Part shown: one piece after another, positions 33,311-41,980 of the stretch
Numbering within the stretch: the stretch's first letter is position 1
How the letters are laid out: every line of letters starts with the position of its first letter
Source of the DNA: Gandjariella thermophila
GTDB taxonomy: Bacteria > Actinomycetota > Actinomycetes > Mycobacteriales > Pseudonocardiaceae
Direction: 5' to 3'
DNA length: 64,000 nt
Assembly: GCF_005405885.1 (NCBI RefSeq)
Contig: NZ_BJFL01000015.1
Location: 1-64,000 of the forward strand
Position numbers and translations under genes: made by a program
The notes under the pieces: model-generated
What the model was told of the DNA's origin: nothing
Seen by the model: the letters and a program-made list of their open reading frames with translations, nothing else
Database searches by the model: none

Positions 33311-35626
33311 TCAGGCCGGGTGGGACGGGCGCTCGGTGACCCAGGCCGCGACCTGGGTACGCGAGGTGAAGCCCAGCTTCTTGAGGATGTTCTCCACGTG
33401 GCTCTCCGCGGTGCGCTCGGAGATGACCAGCGTGGCGGCGATCTTCTTGTTGCTGTATCCCTCGGCGAGCAGCTCGGCGATCTGCCGCTCCCGCCGGGTG
33501 AGGCCGCCCGGTGCGGGCTCGTCCGCCGCGCCGCCGGGCTCGGCCCGCTCCTCCAGCGCGTAGCCGATCACCTCGTCCGGGCTGAGTTCGCTGCCCCGGC
33601 GGAACGCCTTCTCGTAGGCGTGGTCGCCGAGGGCATGGCGGGTCATCGCCTCGTACCGGTGGTGCGGCTCGTCCAGGTAGCTCAGCCGGGACAGTCCGGT
33701 CACCTGCCAGATCCGGGACAGCCCACCGAAGAGGGTGGCGGCGCGCTCGGCGCGTTCCGTGGCCGCGATCCAGGCCAGCGCCTCGATCGCCACGCACACC
33801 CCGAGCAGGTCGTCGAACTCCGACTTCAGCCGGATGCACTTGTGCTCGAGCGCGATGGCCCGCCGGTGGCCGCCCTGCTCCCACCGCGCGATGCCGAGCA
33901 CCCACAGGGTGTGCGCGCGGAACCATCGCTCGCCGTGCACCTGGCTCATCGCCAGCGACTGGGTGCACAGGGTCACCGCGGTGTGCGCGTCGCCCAGCAG
34001 CACGGCGGCGGTGGCCAGCCGGATCAGCGCGTGCGCGGTACCCACCGGGTCGCCGGTGGCCTCGTGCAGCCGGAGAGCCTGCCGGATGAGCGCGACCGCG
34101 TTGGTGAGGTCGCCCCGGTGCAGGGCGACCAGCCCGGCGATCTGGGTGGTGTAGGCCAGCGCCGTGTCGTCGTCGAACCTCCTGGCCAGCGCCCGGCTCT
34201 CGGCCAGCATCGGCTCGGCCGCCTCGACGTCGTTCTGCAGCGCGGCCAGCCACGCCCCGCACCACAGGCCCTTCACCCGCTCCGGGCTCGGTTCCTGGTC
34301 CAGCGCGAGAAACTGGTCCAGCCAGCGGCGCCCCTCGCTGACGAAGCCGGTTCCGGACAGCCAGTAGACGCGCAGCGTGCCGGCGATGGCCAGCCCGCTG
34401 CGTGCCTCCCCGGGCTCGGTCAGGCAGAAATCCAGCGCGGCACGGAGATTGGCGTGCTCCTGCCGCAGCCGCGCGGACCATTCCACCTGGTCGGGGCCGA
34501 ACCATTCGGCCTCCGCGCGCGCCGCCATGCGCTGGTACCAGTCACGGTGCCGGGACCGGAAGACGGTTTCCACGCCGGTGGCACGCAGCCGGTTCCTGCC
34601 GTAGTGCTGGATGGTTTCCAGCAGCCGGTACCGAACCCGGTCACCGGAGCCGTTGCGGATCAGCACGGAGCGGTCGACCAGGGACCGCAGGGTCGCCGCC
34701 ACCCGATCCGGTGCGAGTTCGTCGTCGACGCAGCAGACCTCCTTCGCCGCGTCCAGGTCGAAGCCGCCGGAGAACACCGACACCCGCATCCACAGCGTGC
34801 GCTCCTCGGCGGTGCACAGTCCGAAGCTCCAGCCGATCAGCGCGTGCAACGTCTGGTGGCGCGGCGCGGCGATCCGGCTGCCGCCGCGCAGCAGCCGGTA
34901 CCGGTCGTCCAGCCGCTCCAGGACCTGCTCCGGAGACAGCGCGCGAAGCTGCACCGCGGCCAGTTCGATGGCCAGCGGGATGCCGTCCAGCCGCCGGCAC
35001 AGCCGGGCCACCGCCGCGGAGTTCTCCGGGGTGACGTGGAAGTCGGACACCGCGGCCGAGGCCCGTTCCGCGAACAGGTTCACCGCCTCGTACTGCAGCA
35101 GCCGAGCCGGTTGCAGCACCCGGTCCTCCGGCAGGGACATCGGCGGCACCCGCAGCACCCGCTCCTCCGGCAGCCGCAACGCCTGCCGCCCGGTAGCCAG
35201 CACGACCAGCCCGGGCGCCGTGGCGAGCAGCCGCCCGACCAGCTCGGCGCAGGCCGAGGACAGGTGCTCGCAGTTGTCCAGAACCAGCAGCAGCCGCTTG
35301 CCCGCGAGGTAGCTGGCCAGGCTGTCGGCCATGTGCCGCGCCGACTGGCTGCGCGCCCCGACGGCGGAGGCCACCGTCTGCGGCAGCAGGCCCGGATCGC
35401 TCAGGTCGGCGAGTTCCACCAGCCACGCGCCGTCCGGGAAGCCGCGCTGCAGCTCACCCGCCACCCGCAGGGCCAGCCGCGTCTTGCCCACCCCGCCGAC
35501 GCCGGTCAGCGTGACCAGCCGGGACGCCGCCAGCAACCGCTTCGCCTCCGCCACCTCGCGGCGGCGGCCGACGAAGACCGTGACCTCCGCAGGAAGGTTT
35601 CCCACCCGCCGCGGCGACTTGGACAC
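33311..35626 (-). CDS. LuxR-family transcriptional regulator with NB-ARC ATPase and TPR region
   Basis: The 771-residue regulator has an NTPase domain at the N-terminus (GVGGVGKTRLAL, Walker A; LLLVLDNCEHL, Walker B; RLDGIPLAIELAA, the GLPL-type motif), a winged-helix/arm region, a TPR-like helical middle (about 390-660), and a C-terminal LuxR HTH (LTRRERQIAELLAEGYSNKK, then VISERTAESHVENILKKLG). Such proteins (STAND type) are switched by nucleotide and ligand and then bind DNA. It faces a paralogue without the HTH across a 335-bp region. Target genes are unknown; it is probably self-controlling or acts on that neighbour. Confidence 0.9.
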   Translation of the reverse strand: MSKSPRRVGNLPAEVTVFVGRRREVAEAKRLLAASRLVTLTGVGGVGKTRLALRVAGELQRGFPDGAWLVELADLSDPGLLPQTVASAVGARSQSARHMADSLASYLAGKRLLLVLDNCEHLSSACAELVGRLLATAPGLVVLATGRQALRLPEERVLRVPPMSLPEDRVLQPARLLQYEAVNLFAERASAAVSDFHVTPENSAAVARLCRRLDGIPLAIELAAVQLRALSPEQVLERLDDRYRLLRGGSRIAAPRHQTLHALIGWSFGLCTAEERTLWMRVSVFSGGFDLDAAKEVCCVDDELAPDRVAATLRSLVDRSVLIRNGSGDRVRYRLLETIQHYGRNRLRATGVETVFRSRHRDWYQRMAARAEAEWFGPDQVEWSARLRQEHANLRAALDFCLTEPGEARSGLAIAGTLRVYWLSGTGFVSEGRRWLDQFLALDQEPSPERVKGLWCGAWLAALQNDVEAAEPMLAESRALARRFDDDTALAYTTQIAGLVALHRGDLTNAVALIRQALRLHEATGDPVGTAHALIRLATAAVLLGDAHTAVTLCTQSLAMSQVHGERWFRAHTLWVLGIARWEQGGHRRAIALEHKCIRLKSEFDDLLGVCVAIEALAWIAATERAERAATLFGGLSRIWQVTGLSRLSYLDEPHHRYEAMTRHALGDHAYEKAFRRGSELSPDEVIGYALEERAEPGGAADEPAPGGLTRRERQIAELLAEGYSNKKIAATLVISERTAESHVENILKKLGFTSRTQVAAWVTERPSHPA

Positions 35627-35961
35627 CGGTAACGCCCCATGGTCGTATGTGTCGGACCAGCGGCAAACGCTGTCACCGCACGAGAACGATCAGTTTTCCA
35701 TCATGCATGCCAGCTCTATTACTCTATCATCACCACTTCAACCAAAACGGCGACACGCGTGGTTCCGCGAAGAACGTTGGTTGATACGACGATCTGGACG
35801 TAACAACGATCGAGACGGAAAAGCGATCCAGTCGAAGAACGCCAGCTCCGGAGGCGGGCCGGCGAGGGCGGCTCCGGAGATTTCCGTCCGCCCCGGAGCA
35901 CTCGATTCGCCGGTCTTCGACATCCTTTGACCGCGCTACGCGCCCGGCATAGCGTGAGGCC
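35627..35961. promoter_or_regulatory. Divergent regulatory region with 8-bp inverted repeat
   Basis: This 335-bp gap between two STAND regulators is clearly AT-richer than its surroundings at about 35640-35860 and has no convincing ORF. TCAACCAA (35738-35745) and TTGGTTGA (35777-35784) form a perfect inverted repeat with 31 bp between the arms, a layout compatible with a dimeric LuxR-type operator or a transcript hairpin. Confidence 0.45.
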
Positions 35962-38103
35962 GTGGTCGCTGCGGCGGAGAAGCAGCGGGCCGGCAACGTA
36001 CCGAAGGATGCGACCAGTTTCGTCGGCCGCCGGCGGGAGACCGCGGAAGTCAGGAGGATGCTGGCGCGGTCACGGTTGGTCACCCTGACCGGTCCGCCCG
36101 GGGTGGGCAAGACCCGGTTGGCCCTGCGCGTGGCTCGCCAGATCCACCGCGGCTTCCCGGACGGCGTGTGGTGGGTGGACCTCGCCCCGCTGTCCGACGG
36201 CGCCCTCCTCACACACACCGTGATGGACACCCTCGGCATCACCGACCGCCTGGCGCACCGGCCGGCGGGCGCACTCGCCGAGCCACTGGGCACCCGGCGG
36301 CTGCTGCTGATCCTGGACAACTGCGAGCACCTGCTCGACGAGACCGCGCTGCTCGTTGACGGGCTGCTCGGGGCGGCGCCGCGGCTGCGGATCCTCATCA
36401 CCAGCCGGCAGGTACTCGGCGCCGCCGGGGAGCACGTGCTCACGGTGCCGCCGCTGTCCCTGCCGGACCCGGAGGAGCCGCCGACCGTGGCGGCGGCCGA
36501 GCACCACGACGCGGTACGGCTGTTCACCGCTCGGGCGGCGCGGGCCGCGCCCGGGTTCACCGTGCAGCCCGGCAACGTTGCCGCGGTGACCGCGCTCTGC
36601 CGCCGGCTGGACGGCATTCCGCTGGCCATCGAACTGGCCGCGGTGCGGCTGCGGACGCTGTCCCCGGAGCGGATCCTGGCGCTGCTGGACACCCGGTTCG
36701 ACGTGCTCGCCGAGGGCGAGCGGGACGGTACGCACCGGCACCACGCGCTGCGCGCGGCGATCGGCTGGAGCCACGAGCTGTGCACCCCGGACGAGCGCCG
36801 GCTGTGGGCGCGGCTGTCGGTGTTCGCCGGCGGCTTCGACCTGCGCGCCGCCGAGGAGGTGTGCTCGGACGCCGACCTGCCCGAACGGGCGGTGTTCCCG
36901 GCACTGGCCGCGTTGCTGGAGAAGTCGGTGCTGTGCCGGAAGGAGGCCGGCCGGCGGGTCCGGTACCAGATGCTGGAGACCCTCCACGCGTACGGCCGCG
37001 AGCGGTTGCACCAGCACGGCGAGCGGGGGGTGCTGCGCCGCCGGCACCGGGACTACTACCAGCGGTCGGCCGCCCGCGCCAACGTCGAGTGGATGAGCCC
37101 GAACCAGGTGAGCTGGCTGTCGTGGCTGCACGAGGAGTGGGCCAACGTGCGTGCCGCGCTCGGCTACTGCGCCACCGAGCCGGGGGAGGCGAGCTCCGCG
37201 GTGGGGATGGCCACGGCGCTGCGCTACTACTGGATCGCCGCCGGCGCCGTCCGGGAGGGCGGGCACTGGCTGTCCACCGCGCTGCATCTGCACCCGGAGC
37301 CCGACAGCACCCGGGCCAGGGCGCTGTGGGCGGACAGCCACTTCGCCCTGCTGAGGGGTGACATCCGGGGCGCCGAGGCCCGGCTGGCCGAGTGCCGCGC
37401 GCTGGCCGAGCGGCTGGGCGACGCCGAGGCGGGCGCGTACGCCACCCAGTTCACCGGCCTGGCCGCGCTGATGCGTGCGGACTTCCGCGGCGCGGTGCGG
37501 CTGCTCCGGGAGGCGCTGGACCGCCACGACCGCAGCCACGCCGGCCGGATCAACGACATCTGGCTCGCGCTCTACCATCTCACGCTGGCCAACGCGCTGT
37601 GCGGGGACATTCCCGCGGCGGTGCGGGCCGGGCGCGAGTGCCTGGACCTGTGCGCGGAGCGCTCCGCCGAGCTGTCCCGGTCCTACGCGCTGTGGGCGCT
37701 CGGCTTCGCCCGGTGGAGCCAGGGGGACGCGGATGCGGCGGCCGGTCTGATCGAGGACGCGCTGCGGGCCAAGCGGTCCCTCGGGGACCCGTGGGGCATC
37801 GGGCTGTGCCTGGAGACGCTGGCCTGGACGGCGGCCGCGCAGCACCGGCCGGTGCGGGCCGCTCGGCTGCTCGGTGCCTCCGCCGCGCGCTGGCAGTCGT
37901 TCGGCGCCGCGCAGCCGACGCTCGGCCTGCTGGTCGCGAACCACCGGCGGTGCGTCGCCGCGATCCGGCACGCGCTCGGCGAGCGGACCTTCGACACCAG
38001 CTTCGACCAGGGCCGCCGGCTGAGCGTCCAGCAGGCCGTCGAATACGCGCTGCACGACCGGGTGGACGTGGCGCCGCCCGCGCCGGCGACCACGTCCTCG
38101 TGA
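35962..38103 (+). CDS. NB-ARC/TPR STAND protein lacking a DNA-binding domain
   Basis: The 713-residue protein parallels the divergent LuxR regulator: FVGRRRETAEVRRML, Walker A GPPGVGKTRLAL, Walker B LLILDNCEHLLDE, RLDGIPLAIELAAV, winged-helix LSVFAGGFDLRAAEEV and TPR-like repeats. It ends shortly after GRRLSVQQAVEYAL, the point where family members continue into the LuxR HTH; only DRVDVAPPAPATTSS follows. So it has ATPase and sensing parts but no HTH. It may act by complex formation with the neighbour or as a signalling ATPase. No frameshift is seen in the remaining 35 bp before the next gene. The GTG start has a modest GAGG. Confidence 0.85.
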   Translation: MVAAAEKQRAGNVPKDATSFVGRRRETAEVRRMLARSRLVTLTGPPGVGKTRLALRVARQIHRGFPDGVWWVDLAPLSDGALLTHTVMDTLGITDRLAHRPAGALAEPLGTRRLLLILDNCEHLLDETALLVDGLLGAAPRLRILITSRQVLGAAGEHVLTVPPLSLPDPEEPPTVAAAEHHDAVRLFTARAARAAPGFTVQPGNVAAVTALCRRLDGIPLAIELAAVRLRTLSPERILALLDTRFDVLAEGERDGTHRHHALRAAIGWSHELCTPDERRLWARLSVFAGGFDLRAAEEVCSDADLPERAVFPALAALLEKSVLCRKEAGRRVRYQMLETLHAYGRERLHQHGERGVLRRRHRDYYQRSAARANVEWMSPNQVSWLSWLHEEWANVRAALGYCATEPGEASSAVGMATALRYYWIAAGAVREGGHWLSTALHLHPEPDSTRARALWADSHFALLRGDIRGAEARLAECRALAERLGDAEAGAYATQFTGLAALMRADFRGAVRLLREALDRHDRSHAGRINDIWLALYHLTLANALCGDIPAAVRAGRECLDLCAERSAELSRSYALWALGFARWSQGDADAAAGLIEDALRAKRSLGDPWGIGLCLETLAWTAAAQHRPVRAARLLGASAARWQSFGAAQPTLGLLVANHRRCVAAIRHALGERTFDTSFDQGRRLSVQQAVEYALHDRVDVAPPAPATTSS

Positions 38104-38135
38104 ACCCGGCCACGCCGGCGAGCCGGCGGCGGCCG

Positions 38136-38915
38136 CTACCGGTGGGTGCTCCGGTGGCCGGCCCAGCCCAGCGCGCGGGAGATGCCTCGGGCCGAGGCCC
38201 GCACCGGCGGCACGATCGTCCGCGGATCGGTGCCCTCGGCCGGCACCACCACGGACAGCGCCGCGACCACCGTGTCCGCCGGTCCGTACACCGGTGCGGC
38301 CACGGACAGCGAGAACGTCTCCACCTGGCCGTCGCACATGGCCACCCCGTCCCGGCGGACCGCGGCGAGGACCCGGCGCAACTCGCCGGCGTCGGTGACG
38401 GTGTTGCCGGTGAACCGCCGGAGCGGACCGGAGAGCACCCGCTCCTGCAGGTCCCGGTCGGCGTAGGCGAGCAGCACCTGACCGACGCCGGTGGCGTGCA
38501 GGGGCAGCCGGCTGCCCGGGCGGGTGATCACGCTGACCGCCCTCGGCCCGGAGATCCGCTCCACGTAGACCACCTCGGCCCCGTCCAGCACGGCCAGTTG
38601 CACGTTCTGGTGGGTGATCTCGTAGAGGTCCTCCATGAACGGCAGCGCCGTCTCGCGCAGCCCCAGGCCTCGCGGGGCGAGCGAGCCGACCTCCCACAGC
38701 CGCAGGCCCACGTGGTAGCGGCCGGCGTCGTCACGTTCCAGTGCCCCCCACCGGACCAGCTCGCCGACCAGCCGGTGCGCGGTGGTGAGCGGCAGCCCGG
38801 TGTGCCGGCTGATCTCGGAGACCCCGAGCGTGACGCGCTCCGCGCTGAACGCGCCGAGGATGGCGAGCACCCGGGAGGTCACCGACCGGGGCGCGCCACG
38901 CGACATCGCTGGCAT
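38136..38915 (-). CDS. IclR-family transcriptional regulator
   Basis: The 259-residue protein has an N-terminal winged HTH (SVTSRVLAILGAFSAERVTL, ISRHTGLPLTTAHRLVGELV) and a C-terminal ligand-binding domain (YVERISGPRAVSVITRPGSR, LPLHATGVGQVLLAYA). The ATG at 38915 follows GGGAG. It is divergent from pobA and heads away from the pca operon, as with PobR/PcaR/PcaU regulators of 4-hydroxybenzoate and protocatechuate use, many of which are IclR type. It probably controls pobA-pca in response to 4-hydroxybenzoate, protocatechuate or 3-oxoadipate. Confidence 0.88.
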   Translation of the reverse strand: MPAMSRGAPRSVTSRVLAILGAFSAERVTLGVSEISRHTGLPLTTAHRLVGELVRWGALERDDAGRYHVGLRLWEVGSLAPRGLGLRETALPFMEDLYEITHQNVQLAVLDGAEVVYVERISGPRAVSVITRPGSRLPLHATGVGQVLLAYADRDLQERVLSGPLRRFTGNTVTDAGELRRVLAAVRRDGVAMCDGQVETFSLSVAAPVYGPADTVVAALSVVVPAEGTDPRTIVPPVRASARGISRALGWAGHRSTHR

Positions 38916-39005
38916 GGGATCTCCCTGCTGGGCCGTCCCCGTCCGCGGGGCAAACGCCGCGCCGTGCACGTGGCCGGCGCCGGACATATCGTGCCAGGTG
39001 TCCGT

Positions 39006-39022
39006 CTTCCGTTGAATGGAAG
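39006..39022. promoter_or_regulatory. Inverted repeat between iclR-type gene and pobA
   Basis: CTTCC-gttgaat-GGAAG has perfect 5-bp arms and a 7-bp spacer; it is 68-84 bp upstream of the pobA start. The TTCCnnnnnnnGGAA form resembles operators of IclR-family proteins. It is a candidate site for the divergent regulator. Confidence 0.4.
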
Positions 39023-39089
39023 GCCCAGTTCTTTCCCGGTGCGCGGCGCTGCACCCTGGCACCCGAAGCCAACCTGGAGGTGGTCAACG

Positions 39090-40280
39090 GTGCGTACCTC
39101 GGTGGGCCGGGTGCCCGTGGGGATCGTCGGCGCCGGCCCGGCCGGGTTGCTGCTCTCCCACCTGCTGCACCTGGCGGGCATCGAGTCCGTGGTGCTCGAG
39201 GCGCGCAGCCGGGAGTACGTGGAGCGCCGGGTGCGTGCCGGCGTGCTCGAGCAGCCGACCGTCGACCTGCTGCGCGAGGTCGGGATCGCCGAGCGGCTGG
39301 ACCGGGAGGGCATGCCGCACCACGGGCTGTCGCTGCGCTTCGACGCGGCCGACCACCGGATCGCGCTCACCGAGCTGACCGGCCGGTGCATCACCGTCTA
39401 CGGGCAGCAGGAGGTGGTCAAGGATCTGATCGCCGCGCGGCTGGCCGCCGACGGGCGGATCGAGTTCGAGGTCACCGGCGTCGCGCTGCACGACATCGAC
39501 GGCGACGCGCCGCGGATCAGCTACGTCGACGCCGCGGGCCGGCCAGCCGAGCTGCGCTGCGACGTGGTCGCCGGCTGCGACGGCTTCCACGGCATCTGCC
39601 GGCCGAGCATCCCGGCCGGGGTGCTCACCGAGTACCAGCACACCTACCCGTTCGCCTGGCTGGGCATCCTGGCCAAGACACCGCCCTCGCACGCGGAGCT
39701 GATCTATACCCACCACGAGCGGGGCTTCGCGCTGCACAGTATGCGCTCACCCGAGCTGACCCGGCTGTACCTGCAGGTGGACCCGGACGAGGACATCGCC
39801 GACTGGCCGGACGAGCGGGTCTGGGCGGAGCTGGCCGCGCGGCTCGCGGTGGACGGCGAGTTCACCCTGCACGAGGGTCCGTTGCTGGACAAGGGCGTCA
39901 CGCCGATGCGCAGCTTCGTGGTGGAGCCGATGCGCTACCGGCGGCTGTTCCTCGCCGGCGACGCCGCGCACATCGTGCCGCCCACCGGGGCCAAGGGGAT
40001 GAACCTGGCGGTCGCCGACGTCCGGGTACTGGCCCGCGCGCTCACCGCGCTGCTGAAGGAGAACCGCACCGACCTGGCGGAGTCCTATTCGGACACCTGC
40101 CTGCGCCGGGTCTGGCGGGCCGAGCACTTCTCCTGGTGGATGACCTCGATGCTGCACCGCTTCGGCGAGCACGACGCGTTCCAGCGGCGGCTGCAACTGT
40201 CCCAGCTCCGCTACACCGTGACGTCCACCGCGGCGGCAACCAGCCTCGCCGAGAACTACGTGGGCCTGCCGTTCGACTGA
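39090..40280 (+). CDS. pobA: 4-hydroxybenzoate 3-monooxygenase
   Basis: The 396-residue FAD monooxygenase converts 4-hydroxybenzoate to protocatechuate with NAD(P)H and O2. FAD motifs are PVGIVGAGPAGLLLSHLL near the N-terminus, the DG motif in VAGCDGFHG and GDAAHIVPPTGAKGMN. The substrate region includes RRVRAGVLEQPTVDLL as in characterised PobA. Length agrees with PobA (about 394). The GTG at 39090 gives the right N-terminus; GGAGG lies about 10 bp upstream. It leads the aromatic operon, 35 bp before pcaI. Confidence 0.95.
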   Translation: MRTSVGRVPVGIVGAGPAGLLLSHLLHLAGIESVVLEARSREYVERRVRAGVLEQPTVDLLREVGIAERLDREGMPHHGLSLRFDAADHRIALTELTGRCITVYGQQEVVKDLIAARLAADGRIEFEVTGVALHDIDGDAPRISYVDAAGRPAELRCDVVAGCDGFHGICRPSIPAGVLTEYQHTYPFAWLGILAKTPPSHAELIYTHHERGFALHSMRSPELTRLYLQVDPDEDIADWPDERVWAELAARLAVDGEFTLHEGPLLDKGVTPMRSFVVEPMRYRRLFLAGDAAHIVPPTGAKGMNLAVADVRVLARALTALLKENRTDLAESYSDTCLRRVWRAEHFSWWMTSMLHRFGEHDAFQRRLQLSQLRYTVTSTAAATSLAENYVGLPFD

Positions 40281-40315
40281 CCGAACCTCCACAGTAGACA
40301 CCGGAGAAGGAGAGT

Positions 40316-41149
40316 ATGGCGCGGATACTGTCGCTGGCCGACGCGGTCGGCGAGGTGGTGCACGACGGGGACACCGTCGCGCTGGAGGGGTTCACCCACC
40401 TCATCCCGTTCGCCGCCGGGCACGAGATCATCCGGCAGGGCCGGCGTGACCTCACCCTGGTGCGGATGACCCCCGACCTGATCTACGACCAGCTCATCGG
40501 CGCCGGCTGCGCGCGGAAGCTGGTGTTCTCCTGGGGCGGCAACCCCGGCGTCGGATCGCTGCACCGGTTCCGCGACGCGGTGCAGAACGGCTGGCCGGTG
40601 CCCCTGGAGATCGAGGAGCACAGCCACGCCGGGATGGCCAACCGGTACGTGGCCGGAGCGTCCGGGCTGCCGTTCGCCGTGCTGCGCGGCTACACCGGCA
40701 CCGACCTGCCCGCGCACAACCCGAACATCAAGCAGATCACCTGCCCGTTCACCGGCGAGACGCTGACCGCGGTGCCGGCGCTCAACCCGGACACCACCAT
40801 CGTCCACGCGCAGCAGGCCGACCCGGCCGGCAACGTGCAGGTGTGGGGCATCACCGGGGTGCACAAGGAGGCCGTGCTGGCCGCGAAGCGCAGCCTGGTC
40901 ACCGTGGAGGAGATCGTCGACGAACTGCGGCCCCGGCCGGGTGCCATGGTGCTGCCCGGCTGGGCGGTGACCGTGGTCGCCGAGGCGCCGCGCGGCGCCC
41001 ACCCCTCCTACGCCCAGGGCTACTACGACCGGGACAACGACTACTACCAGGCCTGGGACGCGATCGGCCGGGACCGGGACGCCTTCCGGGACTGGTTGAC
41101 CGAGACGGTGTTCAACAACACCGCGACGGCAGGGGGAGGGACACGATGA
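40316..41149 (+). CDS. pcaI: 3-oxoadipate CoA-transferase, subunit A
   Basis: The 277-residue subunit of a class I CoA-transferase moves CoA from succinyl-CoA to 3-oxoadipate, together with PcaJ. It shows the alpha-subunit fold pattern: VHDGDTVALEGFTHLIPFAA, FSWGGNPGVGSLHRF, and the later IVHAQQADPAGNVQVWG. The sequence is somewhat like glutaconate CoA-transferase subunits too, but position in the pca operon decides the call. AGAAGGAG precedes the ATG; its end overlaps pcaJ by 4 bp. Confidence 0.9.
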   Translation: MARILSLADAVGEVVHDGDTVALEGFTHLIPFAAGHEIIRQGRRDLTLVRMTPDLIYDQLIGAGCARKLVFSWGGNPGVGSLHRFRDAVQNGWPVPLEIEEHSHAGMANRYVAGASGLPFAVLRGYTGTDLPAHNPNIKQITCPFTGETLTAVPALNPDTTIVHAQQADPAGNVQVWGITGVHKEAVLAAKRSLVTVEEIVDELRPRPGAMVLPGWAVTVVAEAPRGAHPSYAQGYYDRDNDYYQAWDAIGRDRDAFRDWLTETVFNNTATAGGGTR

Positions 41150-41928
41150 GCCAGACCGCCTCGGCGCGGCCGGCCGCCGGCTACACCACCGACGAGATGA
41201 TGTCCGTCGCCGCGGCCCGGGCGCTGCGCGACGGCACCTCCTGCTTCGTCGGCATCGGCCTGCCCAGCACCGCGGCCAACCTGGCCCGCCGCACCCACGC
41301 CCCGAACCTGGTGCTGATCTACGAGTCCGGCTGCCTGGGCGCCAAGCCGGACCGGCTGCCCCTGTCCATCGGCGACGGTGTGCTCGCGGACACCGCCGAC
41401 GCCGTGATCGGCGTGCCCGAGGTGTTCAACTACTGGCTGCAGCCCGGCCGGATCGACGTCGGCTTCCTGAGTGCCGCCCAGTTGGACCGGTTCGGCAACA
41501 TCAACACCACGGTGATCGGCGACGACTACGCCGACCCCACGGTGCGGCTGCCCGGCGCGGGTGGCGCCCCGGAGATCGCCGCGTCCTGCCGCGAGGTGTT
41601 CGTGGTGGTCCGGCAGAGCCGGCGCAGCTTCGTGGAGCGCGTCGACTTCGTCACCTCGGTCGGCCACGGCCGCGGCCCCGGCGACCGGGAGCGCCTGGGC
41701 CTGCCCGGCGCCGGGCCGGTGCTGGTCATCACCGACCTGGGCGTGCTGCGGCCCGACCCGCACACCCGGGAACTGGTGCTCACCGACGTCCATCCCGGGG
41801 TGGAGGTGGACGCGGTGCGCGCGGCCACCGGCTGGGACCTCACCGTGGCCGACGACCTCGGCCGCACCCCGGAACCCACCGAGCGGGAACTGACCGCGCT
41901 GCGCGCCCTGACCGCGGCGAGCGCGTGA
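41146..41928 (+). CDS. pcaJ: 3-oxoadipate CoA-transferase, subunit B
   Basis: The 260-residue beta subunit pairs with PcaI. The conserved segment LVLIYESGCLGAKPDRLPLS contains the glutamate (in YESG) that forms the acyl-enzyme/CoA thioester in class I CoA-transferases. Other matching stretches are GIGLPSTAANLARR and VGFLSAAQLDRFGNINTTVI. The ATG overlaps the pcaI stop. The product 3-oxoadipyl-CoA needs a thiolase (PcaF), which is not in this window. Confidence 0.91.
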   Translation: MSQTASARPAAGYTTDEMMSVAAARALRDGTSCFVGIGLPSTAANLARRTHAPNLVLIYESGCLGAKPDRLPLSIGDGVLADTADAVIGVPEVFNYWLQPGRIDVGFLSAAQLDRFGNINTTVIGDDYADPTVRLPGAGGAPEIAASCREVFVVVRQSRRSFVERVDFVTSVGHGRGPGDRERLGLPGAGPVLVITDLGVLRPDPHTRELVLTDVHPGVEVDAVRAATGWDLTVADDLGRTPEPTERELTALRALTAASA

Positions 41929-41980
41929 CGCGTCGAGGAGCCCCGCGAGTTCGCCGAGACGGCGGAGGAGGAGAAGACCG

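Noticed and set aside
36070-38697. Very long open frame antisense to the HTH-less STAND gene
   Set aside because: It is a high-GC mirror frame rich in Arg/Gly/Pro with no domain; the forward frame has clear NB-ARC motifs. Similar long mirror frames (for example 3072-5096 reverse) were rejected on the same grounds.
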